Assembly (NCBI GenBank): GCA_030620455.1
Contig: JAUXEQ010000006.1
Span: forward strand, 1 to 18,215
Length of the DNA stretch: 18,215 nt
Direction: 5' to 3'
DNA from: a bacterium
Lineage (GTDB): Bacteria > UBP14 > UBA6098 > B30-G16
Position numbers and translations under genes: made by a program. This document shows positions 7,284 through 15,593 of the stretch, one piece after another (position 1 is the stretch's first letter; every line of letters starts with the position of its first letter). The notes beneath the pieces are model-generated. The model was not told the DNA's origin, ran no database searches, and saw only the letters and a program-made list of their open reading frames with translations.

Positions 7284-8600
7284 ATGGCTGTTCCAAGACT
7301 ATACCGTGGTATGCGAGATTTTCTCCCGGATACAATGATTGCCAGAGAAAAGCTTCTAAAAATTATTAGAAAAATATTTCGAAGTTGGGGTTATATTCCT
7401 ATCGAAACACCGGCAATTGAGCTTCTAGAAACTCTTTTAGGCAAAAGTGGAACTGAAGCCGATAAGTTAATTTATAGAATCGAGCATGCTGATGGTCTTG
7501 GGCTTAGATATGAACTGACTATTTCATTAGCTAGATTTGTCTCTATGCATTGGGATAGTCTACCCAAACCTTTCCGAAGATATCAAATTCAACCAGTTTG
7601 GCGAGCCGAAAGAGCTCAAAAGCAAAAGGGCAGGTTTCGAGAATTCATTCAGTGTGATGTTGATATTATTGGATTAAACTCTCCGTTAACAGATGCTGAG
7701 ATTTTGGCTATTAGCATGCAATGCCTCGATAGATTGGGTTTTACAGATTATAAGTTATTACTCAATCATAGAAATGTTTTATTAGGTCTTGTTAAAATTG
7801 CTGGATTAGAGTCAGATGATGAAGCTTCGGTGTTAAGATCGATAGATAAATGGGATAAAATCGGAAAGGACGGCGTACGAAGTGAGCTATTGAAAAAAGG
7901 ATATTCTGAAAAAAATGTATCAAAACTTATTGAATTTGTTAATCTCACAGGCGATAATTCTACACTATTGGCAGAGCTTGATTTGTTAAACAACAAACAG
8001 ATAAAGTCTGGTGCAAAAAATCTCAGAGAAATAATAAAGAATGTGAATTCCATGGGTATTTCGCCAGAGAAAATAGTAATCTCTCCAAAAATGGCAAGGG
8101 GATTAGATTACTATACAGGGGCAATATTCGAGACTGTATTACCCGAATTACCACAAATGGGAAGTCTCACTGGAGGAGGACGTTTCGATAACTTAATCGG
8201 TATTTTTTTAGGTCGAGAAATCCCAGCATGCGGCACTACAATCGGATTGGATAGAATTCTTGCTGCAATGAAGGAATTGAAACTAATTAAAAATATTAAT
8301 ACATATACAAAAGTGCTTGTTGTCATGTTTTCGGAGGAGCTGGCAAATAAAGCAGTTGCTATTGCGGGTAAATTTAGGGAAGCTGGTATTGCCACCGAGC
8401 TTTTTATTGAACCTAAGAAATTGAGCAAGCAATTTGAATATGCTAATAAAATGAATATTCCTTTTGTTACTCTCATCGGTGAGGACGAAGCGAAATCTGG
8501 GAAGTGTGTATTAAAGAATATGAATATTGGAGAGCAGTGGACATTATCTTGGGATGATGCAGTTTCGAAAGTTGTAAAAGAATTAAAGGAAATTATGTAA
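7284..8600 (+). CDS. hisS: Histidyl-tRNA synthetase
   Basis: This class II aminoacyl-tRNA synthetase of 438 residues charges tRNA-His in the cytoplasm. Visible elements are the N-terminal RGMRDFLPD, the LRYELT strand (75-80), motif 2 around 99-128 (RYQIQPVWRAER ... GRFREFIQCDVDIIG), the histidine-specific RGLDYYTGAIFE at 272-283, GGGRFDNL, and motif 3 GTTIGLDR at 317-324. An anticodon-binding domain follows from about 342 to the end. The motif 2 loop reads RAERAQKQKGRFREF, about two residues longer than the common bacterial RxERPQKGRxR form. The presence of the DYYTGA motif rules out the HisZ paralogue. The start is clear: a strong GGAGG lies 7 nt before the ATG. Confidence 0.96.
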   Translation: MAVPRLYRGMRDFLPDTMIAREKLLKIIRKIFRSWGYIPIETPAIELLETLLGKSGTEADKLIYRIEHADGLGLRYELTISLARFVSMHWDSLPKPFRRYQIQPVWRAERAQKQKGRFREFIQCDVDIIGLNSPLTDAEILAISMQCLDRLGFTDYKLLLNHRNVLLGLVKIAGLESDDEASVLRSIDKWDKIGKDGVRSELLKKGYSEKNVSKLIEFVNLTGDNSTLLAELDLLNNKQIKSGAKNLREIIKNVNSMGISPEKIVISPKMARGLDYYTGAIFETVLPELPQMGSLTGGGRFDNLIGIFLGREIPACGTTIGLDRILAAMKELKLIKNINTYTKVLVVMFSEELANKAVAIAGKFREAGIATELFIEPKKLSKQFEYANKMNIPFVTLIGEDEAKSGKCVLKNMNIGEQWTLSWDDAVSKVVKELKEIM

Positions 8601-8608
8601 ATTAAGTT

Positions 8609-8648
8609 AATTATTTGTCTATTAATGACTAAAAAAATAATTCATAAT
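8609..8648 (+). terminator. Possible weak terminator after hisS
   Basis: AATTATTT (8609-8616) and AAATAATT (8635-8642) can pair. The inner GTC/GAC at 8617-8619 and 8627-8629 extends the stem, with a bulge, and CATAATTTTTT follows. The stem is almost all A-T, so its stability is doubtful. It could instead mark the purH promoter region. Confidence 0.25.
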
Positions 8649-8663
8649 TTTTTGTAGTATAAA

Positions 8664-10187
8664 ATGCCTCAAATCAAAACTGCTTTTTTTTCAGCATATA
8701 ACAAAAAAGGCTTAGAAACTTTTGCTGGAGTATTGGTCAAAAGAGGAATTAATATTTGGGCTTCGGCTGGAACTGCAAAATATTTAAGCCAAAACGGAGT
8801 TTCTTCAAATTCTATAGAAAGTCTCACCGGCTTTGAAGATTTATTAGATGGTCGAGTTAAAACGCTTCATCCAGCTGTTTTTGCAGGAATTCTTGCTAGA
8901 AATACTGAAAGTGATATTTCATCAGTTTTAAGGATGAATTTTCCTGTTTTTGATCTTGTTTATATCGATCTTTATTCATTTAGTGAAAAATTAAATAAAG
9001 TATCAAATGAAGATCAAATTGAATTAATCGATATTGGCGGAGTTTCACTTTTACGAGCGGCAGCTAAAAATTTCAATAGAGTAGTAGTTAGCTTTAATCA
9101 AAATATGCTTCAGTCCATTATCGGCAACCTTGGAGAGCAAAACCACGTTTCTCTTGAAATAGCCAAAAATTATGCAATGGAGACATTTTTTTATACAGCA
9201 AATTATGATTCAATTATTGCACGCTGGTTAATGGAATACTCCAGTTTTCCTGAGTATTTTGCAATTGCAGGGAGCAATTTAGGCTTGCCCAAACTCCGAT
9301 ATGGAGAAAATCCTCATCAAAAAGCGGCATTGTATGCAACAATTCCAAATGAAGGTGTACTTTCAGCAAAGGTTCTATGGGGCAAAGCGCTTTCGTATAA
9401 CGATATACTCGATTTAGATGCGGCGATATATGGCGTAACTGAATTTGAAGATACAGCATGTGTAATAATAAAACATCTTTCACCATGTGGTGTGGCTATT
9501 GGTAAAGATACCACCGACGCTTATAAGAAAGCATTGGCAAGTGATCCAATGTCCGCTTTTGGTGGTATTGTTGCATTAAATCAACCAATAGGTGAAGAAG
9601 TGGCGACACTTATCAATAAACGTTTCTATAACTGTGTAATAGCGCCCGATTATGCTACCGAGGCTTTAGAAATATTGAAGAGGAAGAAAAACATTAGAAT
9701 TCTGCGACTTCCAAATCTAAGGGAAAAATGTCGATATTCGGTAAGAACTGTCTTAGGTGGCTTGCTGCTTCAAGAGATTGACAAACCGGAGTTGATTGTA
9801 GAAAAGTGGGATATAGTTACAAAGATCGAGCCTACTATCGAGCAAAAGAAGGAACTTATATTTGCAATGAAAGCAGCAAAAATTGTTAAATCCAACACAG
9901 TTCTAATTACAAGAAACGGAGCTACGGTAGGAATTGGAGGTGGTTTGACCAGTAGACTCGATCCTGCAATTATTGCAACTCGTAAAGCTGCAGACAGGGC
10001 AGAGGGTTCGGTGGCAGCATCCGATGCATATTTTCCATTTCCGGATGCGCTTTGTATACTGGCTCATGCAGGTGTTAAAGCAATAATACAACCTGGTGGT
10101 TCAAGAAACGATAAAGAGGTAATTAAAGCAGCTGATGATCTTGGAGTTGCAATGATTTTCTGCGGCACAAGACATTTCAGACATTAA
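8664..10187 (+). CDS. purH: Bifunctional AICAR transformylase / IMP cyclohydrolase
   Basis: This 507-residue enzyme carries out the last two steps of de novo purine synthesis. It formylates AICAR using 10-formyl-tetrahydrofolate, then closes the ring to IMP. The N-terminal MGS-like cyclohydrolase domain (about 1-200) shows SAGTAKYL and DGRVKTLHPAVFAGIL. The transformylase domain shows RYGENPHQ (212-219), the catalytic Lys270-His271 in KHLSPCG, DPMSAFGG, FPFPDAL and the family's C-terminal end RHFRH. Both domains are intact at normal length. The ATG at 8664 has no Shine-Dalgarno sequence. The sequence just upstream is AT-rich, with a CATAAT box at 8643-8648. The gene ends in TAA, followed one codon later by TGA. 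No other pur genes are in the window. Confidence 0.96.
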   Translation: MPQIKTAFFSAYNKKGLETFAGVLVKRGINIWASAGTAKYLSQNGVSSNSIESLTGFEDLLDGRVKTLHPAVFAGILARNTESDISSVLRMNFPVFDLVYIDLYSFSEKLNKVSNEDQIELIDIGGVSLLRAAAKNFNRVVVSFNQNMLQSIIGNLGEQNHVSLEIAKNYAMETFFYTANYDSIIARWLMEYSSFPEYFAIAGSNLGLPKLRYGENPHQKAALYATIPNEGVLSAKVLWGKALSYNDILDLDAAIYGVTEFEDTACVIIKHLSPCGVAIGKDTTDAYKKALASDPMSAFGGIVALNQPIGEEVATLINKRFYNCVIAPDYATEALEILKRKKNIRILRLPNLREKCRYSVRTVLGGLLLQEIDKPELIVEKWDIVTKIEPTIEQKKELIFAMKAAKIVKSNTVLITRNGATVGIGGGLTSRLDPAIIATRKAADRAEGSVAASDAYFPFPDALCILAHAGVKAIIQPGGSRNDKEVIKAADDLGVAMIFCGTRHFRH

Positions 10188-10233
10188 TGATAGAAAACTT
10201 AAACTAACTTCAGTGAATGTATTAAAAAAAAAC

Positions 10234-10260
10234 TTGACAAATATCATTATTTAATATTTT
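10234..10260 (+). promoter_or_regulatory. Possible promoter for cmk (and perhaps rpsA-rpsT)
   Basis: A perfect TTGACA at 10234-10239 lies 15 nt before TATTTT (10255-10260). The ATG of cmk is 10 nt further on, leaving room for almost no leader. The -10 box is poor and the spacing short, so only the -35 match is convincing. Confidence 0.35.
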
Positions 10261-10270
10261 TTCCGCAAAT

Positions 10271-10951
10271 ATGAACGGGATAAAGGTTGCAATAGACGGT
10301 CCAGCAGGTGCAGGGAAAAGCACTGCAGCTCGAATGTTGGCACAGCGAGTTGGTTATATGTATATCGATACAGGTGCTATGTACAGAGCTCTTACTTTAC
10401 TTGCATTAAGGGAAAAAATTGACTGGAATAATGAAAAAGCCCTTGCACAATTAATTAGGAAGCACAATATTAGCCAAAATGGCACCGCCACATATATCGA
10501 TAATGAGAACGTTAGTTCTGAAATTAGATCTGATGAAGTTAACAGAGCTGTTTCAGTTGTATGTAATCACAATAAAGTTCGAGTCGAGTTGGTAAAGTTA
10601 CAGCGAAAATTGGCTTCTGATGGTGCTGTTGTTATGGAGGGTCGAGATATTGGAACTGTTGTTCTTCCCGATGCAGAGTTGAAATTTTTTTTAGTTGCTA
10701 GCCAAATCGAACGATCCCATCGCAGAATGAAAGATATCGAGGAATTAGGCGGTGATTCTGCATTTGAGAGCGTTATTAAGAACATACGCATTAGGGATTA
10801 TCTGGATAGTTCTAGGGATTTAGCACCACTTAAACAGGCGAAAGATGCGATTTATATTGACAATACGTATATGTCTATAGATTTTGAGCTTTATATTTTA
10901 GAGCAACTCGTTAGATGTAGAGAAAAACAACACGAGGGGAAAACAACATAA
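10271..10951 (+). CDS. cmk: Cytidylate kinase
   Basis: This 226-residue P-loop kinase phosphorylates CMP and dCMP to their diphosphates in the cytoplasm. The nucleotide loop is GPAGAGKST at residues 10-18. It is followed by YIDTGAMYRALTLLAL, the motif that helps bind CMP. EGRDIGT is at 123-129, and RDYLDSSRDLAPL (175-187) contributes the lid and the deoxy-CMP contacts. Length is normal for the short bacterial form. It sits directly before rpsA, a cmk-rpsA order conserved across many bacteria that supports both calls. There is no ribosome binding site before the ATG. A start inside the frame is unlikely because the P-loop begins at residue 10. Confidence 0.96.
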   Translation: MNGIKVAIDGPAGAGKSTAARMLAQRVGYMYIDTGAMYRALTLLALREKIDWNNEKALAQLIRKHNISQNGTATYIDNENVSSEIRSDEVNRAVSVVCNHNKVRVELVKLQRKLASDGAVVMEGRDIGTVVLPDAELKFFLVASQIERSHRRMKDIEELGGDSAFESVIKNIRIRDYLDSSRDLAPLKQAKDAIYIDNTYMSIDFELYILEQLVRCREKQHEGKTT

Positions 10952-11025
10952 TTGGAATCTATGAATTGGTAAATTAATAGAAACGTAAACATTTAAATTA
11001 TTTAATCTAAGGGGGGTCACCTTAT

Positions 11026-13161
11026 ATGGGTGAAGTTAAAAATCAACAACAAGCACAATCTAACGAACCGAACATTGAAATTCTTGTTCAGTACGATGAA
11101 TATGCAATGGGCAAGATCATTTTAGAAGAGGGTCAGACCGATGAAGTCGAAGGGATGATTTCTGTTGAGGATTTGGAAAAGGAAAAAGAACTTTATTCCA
11201 CCGGGAGTGCTTTTCTTCAGGAAGGTTCAGTTATCGAGGGTACAATTATTGCAATCCGTGGTAATGACATTATGGTTGATATTGGATTTAAGTCAGAGGG
11301 TCTTTTGCCTATGGAGCAATTTGGTGAAGTTAAGCCTGTTGTTGGTGAAAAAGTTGAGGTGTTCCTCGATGCGCTCGAAGATGAGGATGGACAAGTAGTT
11401 ATTTCTAAGAAAAAGGCAGATTTCATAAGAGTATGGGATACTATTAAGGAAGCATATGAGAATAGAAATGCAGTCGAAGGTAAAGTAAAAAAGAGAATAA
11501 AAGGTGGAATGGTTGTAGACCTTATGGGAGTAGATGCATTTCTACCGGGCTCCCAGATTGCGTTACGTCCTGTTCCAGATTTTGATGCATTGATTGGGAA
11601 AACCATGCCATTCAGAGTTATCAAACTTAACAAGCTTAGACGAAATATTGTAGTATCAAGACGAATTATTCTCGAGGAAAAAAGGGAGGATCAACGCAAT
11701 AAACTTCTTGAAGATATTATTGAAGGTCAGCTTAGAAAAGGCGTTGTCAAAAATATTACAGATTTTGGTGTATTTATCGACCTTGGTGGATTGGATGGAT
11801 TACTTCACATAACCGACATGTCTTGGACCCGTATAAATCACCCATCCGAACTCCTTAAAATCGGTGATTCGATAGATGTAAAAATTTTGAAGTATGATCA
11901 AGAAAAACACCGCATTTCACTTGGTCTTAAGCAACTTACTCCGTCACCTTGGGATGATGTCGATGAGAAATTTCCCAAAGACTCAAAGGTTATTGGCAGA
12001 GTAGTTAATTTGACTAAGTATGGAGCTTTTGTTCGATTATCCGAGGGTGTTGAGGGACTTATTCATGTTTCTGAAATGTCCTGGACAAAACATATTAATC
12101 ATCCTTCTGAAATACTCGAGGTAGGCAGGGAGATTGAATGCGCAATCCTAGATGTAGATAAAGAGAATCATAAAATATCTTTGGGATTAAAGCAGCTTGT
12201 ACCAGATCCCTGGAAAATAGCTATGGAAAAATATCCTCCTTCCTCAGAGGTTACAGGAATTGTCCGAAATCTAACTGCGTTCGGTGCATTTGTTGAAATT
12301 GAGGAGGGCGTTGAAGGTTTGATTCATATTTCCGATATTTCATGGACAAAACGCGTAAATCATCCGGGTGAATTTTTCAGTCGGGGGCAAAAAATTGAGT
12401 CTGTAGTTCTTGAAATTGATCCTGAAAATCATAAACTAAGCCTTGGGTATAAGCAACTTGAGGCTAATCCATGGGGTGATTTGGGCAGGAAATACAATCA
12501 GGGTGCGGAAACTGAGGGAAAAATCACTCATATGACCGACCGTGGTGTTATTATTGAGTTGCCCGATCGAGTGGAAGGATTTGTTCCTATAACACAACTT
12601 GGGAAAAGAGTTGATAAGCCTCAGGATGCTTTTGGTATTGGTGATATTTTGCCGTTAAAGGTTATTGAGTTCGATTCAAGAGAACATAGAATAGTGCTTT
12701 CTGTGGATGAATACTTTAGAAGTAGGGAAAAGGCGGATTTGGAAAGATATTTGTCCAAACACTCAAAGAAAACCGTGATTGTTAGTGAGGTGGCAAAAGT
12801 TACTCGGCATACTATGCCTATGGATACATCACATAAGGAAATTGAAGAGGACATCTTGCAACCAACTGCAGATAATACTCCAAAAGAGGATGTAGAGATG
12901 GATATTCCACAGGCAGAAGCAAATGTTATTCCACAAGAACAGGTTGAAGATACACCGCAGAAAGAGGATGAGGAGAAAGGTATTGGTATTCCACAGGCAG
13001 AAGCAAATGTTATTCCACAAGAACAGGTTGAAGATGCGCCACAGAAAGAGGATGAGGAGAAAGATATTCCACAGGCGGAAGCAAATGTTATTCCGCAAGA
13101 ACAGGTTGAAGATACACCACAGAAAGAGGATGAGGAGAAAGAAAAAGAGGAAGATCAGTAA
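11026..13161 (+). CDS. rpsA: 30S ribosomal protein S1, with repetitive acidic tail
   Basis: This 711-residue protein binds mRNA on the small ribosomal subunit and helps initiation. Six S1 (OB-fold) domains are visible at about 67-128, 148-213, 233-302, 320-389, 407-474 and 494-561. The last four carry the classic G-x-V-x-N-x-T-x-x-G-A-F-V pattern or close variants. An acidic extension of about 65 residues precedes the first domain. After residue 595 comes an acidic, Pro/Gln-rich tail, probably disordered, that ends with three near-identical 25-residue units (627-651, 655-679, 681-705). E. coli S1 is 557 residues, so this one is long because of its two ends. The start has a G-rich Shine-Dalgarno (AAGGGGGG) about 7 nt before the ATG. 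It lies between cmk and rpsT. Confidence 0.95.
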   Translation: MGEVKNQQQAQSNEPNIEILVQYDEYAMGKIILEEGQTDEVEGMISVEDLEKEKELYSTGSAFLQEGSVIEGTIIAIRGNDIMVDIGFKSEGLLPMEQFGEVKPVVGEKVEVFLDALEDEDGQVVISKKKADFIRVWDTIKEAYENRNAVEGKVKKRIKGGMVVDLMGVDAFLPGSQIALRPVPDFDALIGKTMPFRVIKLNKLRRNIVVSRRIILEEKREDQRNKLLEDIIEGQLRKGVVKNITDFGVFIDLGGLDGLLHITDMSWTRINHPSELLKIGDSIDVKILKYDQEKHRISLGLKQLTPSPWDDVDEKFPKDSKVIGRVVNLTKYGAFVRLSEGVEGLIHVSEMSWTKHINHPSEILEVGREIECAILDVDKENHKISLGLKQLVPDPWKIAMEKYPPSSEVTGIVRNLTAFGAFVEIEEGVEGLIHISDISWTKRVNHPGEFFSRGQKIESVVLEIDPENHKLSLGYKQLEANPWGDLGRKYNQGAETEGKITHMTDRGVIIELPDRVEGFVPITQLGKRVDKPQDAFGIGDILPLKVIEFDSREHRIVLSVDEYFRSREKADLERYLSKHSKKTVIVSEVAKVTRHTMPMDTSHKEIEEDILQPTADNTPKEDVEMDIPQAEANVIPQEQVEDTPQKEDEEKGIGIPQAEANVIPQEQVEDAPQKEDEEKDIPQAEANVIPQEQVEDTPQKEDEEKEKEEDQ
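12904..13140 (+). repeat. Three tandem 75-bp units encoding the S1 acidic tail
   Basis: The units are at 12904-12978, 12988-13062 and 13066-13140. Start-to-start distances are 84 and 78 bp, and all keep the reading frame. Units 1 and 2 differ at 3 of 75 positions, 1 and 3 at 3, and 2 and 3 at 4. Only one change alters the protein (Thr to Ala). Each encodes IPQAEANVIPQEQVED then (T/A)PQKEDEEK. Near identity at synonymous sites suggests recent duplication or ongoing homogenisation. Confidence 0.93.
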
Positions 13162-13207
13162 CTTAAATTTTCGGAATTAGATATATTCAGATATAAAGAG
13201 GGATGAT

Positions 13208-13525
13208 ATGCCATTAAAAAGACATAAATCTGTTTTGAAACGTGTTAGACAGAATATTAAACGCAGAGAGAGGAATAGGATTGTCAGGGGTTCTATGAGA
13301 GCCGTTCTCAAAGCTATTAGAAGTAGTAGTGATCCGGGTGAGGTTATGCAAAAATTGTCTTGGAACTTTCCTGCTGTCGATAAAGAGAAATTGGATATGC
13401 ATCTTAGGTCAAGAATTTATTCAGTAATAGACAAAGCTCACAAAAAAGGTGTCATTCATAAGAACAAAGCTGCTCGACATAAAGCTCAGGTTTCCCTGTG
13501 GTTTAAAAATTTAAGTAAAGCATAA
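13208..13525 (+). CDS. rpsT: 30S ribosomal protein S20
   Basis: This 105-residue basic protein binds 16S rRNA early in small-subunit assembly. The N-terminal helix reads RHKSVLKRVRQNIKRRERNR, and the highly conserved YSVIDKAHKKGVIHKNKAAR is at about residues 71-90. Both are hallmarks of S20. Typical S20 is 85-90 residues. The extra length lies mainly in the middle (about 39-66, SSSDPGEVMQKLSWNFPAVD region). An AGAGGG ribosome binding site lies about 5 nt before the ATG. It is 46 nt after rpsA and probably shares its transcript, then is followed by a hairpin. In other bacteria S20 synthesis is autoregulated at translation; nothing here shows that directly. Confidence 0.94.
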   Translation: MPLKRHKSVLKRVRQNIKRRERNRIVRGSMRAVLKAIRSSSDPGEVMQKLSWNFPAVDKEKLDMHLRSRIYSVIDKAHKKGVIHKNKAARHKAQVSLWFKNLSKA

Positions 13526-13598
13526 TTTTAGTAATAGAAATTCTCTTTTGAAATAATCTTTGCTTAAAGCTATAAGTGCTTAATATATATTAGCTTAC

Positions 13599-13623
13599 AA
13601 AGGACGCTACTTATGTGTCCTTT
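13599..13623. terminator. Hairpin between convergent rpsT and mrdA
   Basis: AAAGGAC (13599-13605) and GTCCTTT (13617-13623) form a 7-bp stem with an 11-nt loop. A T-rich stretch (ATTTATTAGTTTT) follows on the plus strand. Placed just after rpsT and 13 bp from the mrdA stop, it could end transcription from both sides. A second weaker pairing, AAGCTA/TAGCTT, lies at 13567-13572 and 13591-13596. Confidence 0.55.
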
Positions 13624-13635
13624 ATTTATTAGTTT

Positions 13636-15450
13636 TCAGAGATTTTTTTCAGGTTTCCAGTAATGAAAATAATAATCAAAGAATTGTCGGGCTAAAAAAG
13701 CGTAGGAACCTCCTGAACCTCCAGCTTCTATGAGAATTACAACGACTATTTCTGGTTGGTTTGCAGGTGCAAATGCCACAAACAATGCATGATCAGGACC
13801 GTGTGGATTCTGGGCTGTCCCGGTTTTTCCGGCAACAAGAATGTCCTCCATATATGCTCCGGTACCAGTCGCCCATTCCTCATTAACAGTTCTTATCATT
13901 CCATCAACGGAGGTTTTAATAGCTATCTTAGAAAATGGGAGTTTTCCTCTCATTTTAGAAGGTATTTCAATTCTATGTTTAAGAGGTGGTTCAATGTATT
14001 TTACAATTTTCGGTTTCCAAACAAAACCCTTGTTTGCAAAACCGCAGATCATCTGGCAAAGCTGCAAAGGGGTTGTTAATATTTCTCCCTGCCCAATAAT
14101 CAGATTTAGAAGGACACCTTTTCCCCAACCGCGTCTTCCAAAACGCCAGTTATAATAATCTCTATCTGGCACAAGGCCTGCAGCTTCAAACGGTAATTCA
14201 ATACCTGTACGTATACCGAAAAAACATTTTGTAGCATATTCGTGCCATTTTTCCAAACCCAATCTAATAGCTACCTGATAAAAATATATGTCGCAACTCT
14301 GAGCTATAGCCTCGAGTAAATTAATTGATTTATGACCATATCTATTCCAACACATGAAATATCTATCGCCATAACGCATTGCACCATAGCACGGTTCGGG
14401 CATATATGAATTTGCGTTTGCAATCCCTTCGTTAACTGCAGCAGCAGCCGACATTATCTTCAAGGGAGATGCGGGTGGATATAAACCTTGGTACCACCTG
14501 CAAAGCATAGGATGCGTTTCTGGATTATTTAATGCTTCCCATGTAGAATCCGAAATAGTTTCGGTAAAGATGCTCGGGTCAAAATCTGGTAGAGAAACTG
14601 CTGCTAATATCTCGCCGTTTTTGGGATCTATTGCAATGAATGCACATTCAGGAACCCAAGTAAATATCGATTCCGCAGCCATTTGAAGTGATGCATCTAT
14701 CGTTAGAATTATATCAGCGCCATTTTGTGCAGGTACATCACCCAAGCTCTTTACAGGTCCAATTACTTCGCCTGTTGCTGTTACTTCGACAAATTTAGCT
14801 CCATCAGTTCCTCTTAATAAATTATCAAAATATCGTTCAACTCCTTGTTTACCAACCATGTCTCCACCCCTAAGTCCTTCTCTGTATCTCTCTCTGAGTT
14901 CGGCAGGACTAATTTCTCCAACATATCCGACAATATGTGATGCTAATTTGCCATACTCATAATATCTTATATGCTCGTTCTCGAAAATAACTCCAGGAAA
15001 TTCGTCTGTTCGCTCTAAAATTTTACTAACCGTACCAAAGTCGACATGTCTTTTTAATCTCACGGGAAGATAACCTGGCTTCAAATTTTTCTCATATCGT
15101 TCAAATATGAATTCAGGTTTTATACTCAGCAATTCAGCTAATTTTTTTACATATGGAGTATCGGGTGGGAACTCAAAAGGAATTATAGAAATTGTATACG
15201 TAGTTCGATTTCCAACTAATAACTTACCGTTTCTATCAAAAATTTTTCCACGGGCTGCTGCTTCGGGAACAACGCGAAGTCGATTCTTATCGGAAAATCT
15301 AAAATAATATTCATGGTCTATAATTTGGATTGTAATTATCCTGACAATAAGGAATAAAAAGACCAATGAGATAAACAATAATAATACTATAGATTTTCTA
15401 TTCTGTTCTTCGTCGGTTTTAAATGCATAAGGATTCATTTTTGTATCCAT
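13636..15450 (-). CDS. mrdA: Penicillin-binding protein 2, peptidoglycan transpeptidase
   Basis: This 604-residue class B PBP cross-links peptidoglycan, usually for side-wall growth with RodA. One membrane helix lies at about 21-44, followed by the PBP dimerisation domain (RGKIFDRNGKLL at 67-78). In the transpeptidase domain the nucleophile Ser328 and Lys331 sit in YPPASPLK, the second motif is Ser385-Cys386-Asp387 (AQSCDIYFYQ), and Lys542-Thr-Gly is in AGKTGTAQ. An SxD in place of SxN and the GKQGVERYFD...LRG pattern favour PBP2 over the FtsI group. The first motif departs from the common GSTFK. ATG at 15450 is used here; ATG at 15438 is an alternative, and neither has a good ribosome binding site. 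mreB, mreC, mreD and rodA, its usual neighbours, are absent from this side of the window. It is divergent from accB. Confidence 0.94.
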   Translation of the reverse strand: MDTKMNPYAFKTDEEQNRKSIVLLLFISLVFLFLIVRIITIQIIDHEYYFRFSDKNRLRVVPEAAARGKIFDRNGKLLVGNRTTYTISIIPFEFPPDTPYVKKLAELLSIKPEFIFERYEKNLKPGYLPVRLKRHVDFGTVSKILERTDEFPGVIFENEHIRYYEYGKLASHIVGYVGEISPAELRERYREGLRGGDMVGKQGVERYFDNLLRGTDGAKFVEVTATGEVIGPVKSLGDVPAQNGADIILTIDASLQMAAESIFTWVPECAFIAIDPKNGEILAAVSLPDFDPSIFTETISDSTWEALNNPETHPMLCRWYQGLYPPASPLKIMSAAAAVNEGIANANSYMPEPCYGAMRYGDRYFMCWNRYGHKSINLLEAIAQSCDIYFYQVAIRLGLEKWHEYATKCFFGIRTGIELPFEAAGLVPDRDYYNWRFGRRGWGKGVLLNLIIGQGEILTTPLQLCQMICGFANKGFVWKPKIVKYIEPPLKHRIEIPSKMRGKLPFSKIAIKTSVDGMIRTVNEEWATGTGAYMEDILVAGKTGTAQNPHGPDHALFVAFAPANQPEIVVVILIEAGGSGGSYAFLARQFFDYYFHYWKPEKNL

Positions 15451-15526
15451 TAAGTGTTATTGAATAATTAATAATGGATATTTTGGATTAATAATCAATC
15501 TTTAAATCCAAATTACTTACTTGCAT

Positions 15527-15554
15527 ATGTCAAGTTCATGTTATAACTTGACAT
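15527..15554. promoter_or_regulatory. Perfect inverted repeat between mrdA and accB (operator candidate)
   Basis: ATGTCAAGTT (15527-15536) and AACTTGACAT (15545-15554) are exact reverse complements separated by 8 nt. Each arm contains a TTGACA, one reading toward each divergent gene, so the repeat may include back-to-back -35 boxes. No good -10 was found at normal spacing on either side. A dimeric regulator site is the alternative. As RNA it would form a 10-bp stem without a following T-run. Confidence 0.6.
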
Positions 15555-15593
15555 GTAAATATTATTACCTTTTTTAGACAAAAAGGGGGGTTA

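Noticed and set aside
12829..13180. Open frames on the opposite strand and another plus-strand frame over the S1 tail repeats
   Set aside because: Their amino acid patterns just mirror the tandem DNA repeat. The S1 frame explains the sequence, and synonymous changes follow that frame.
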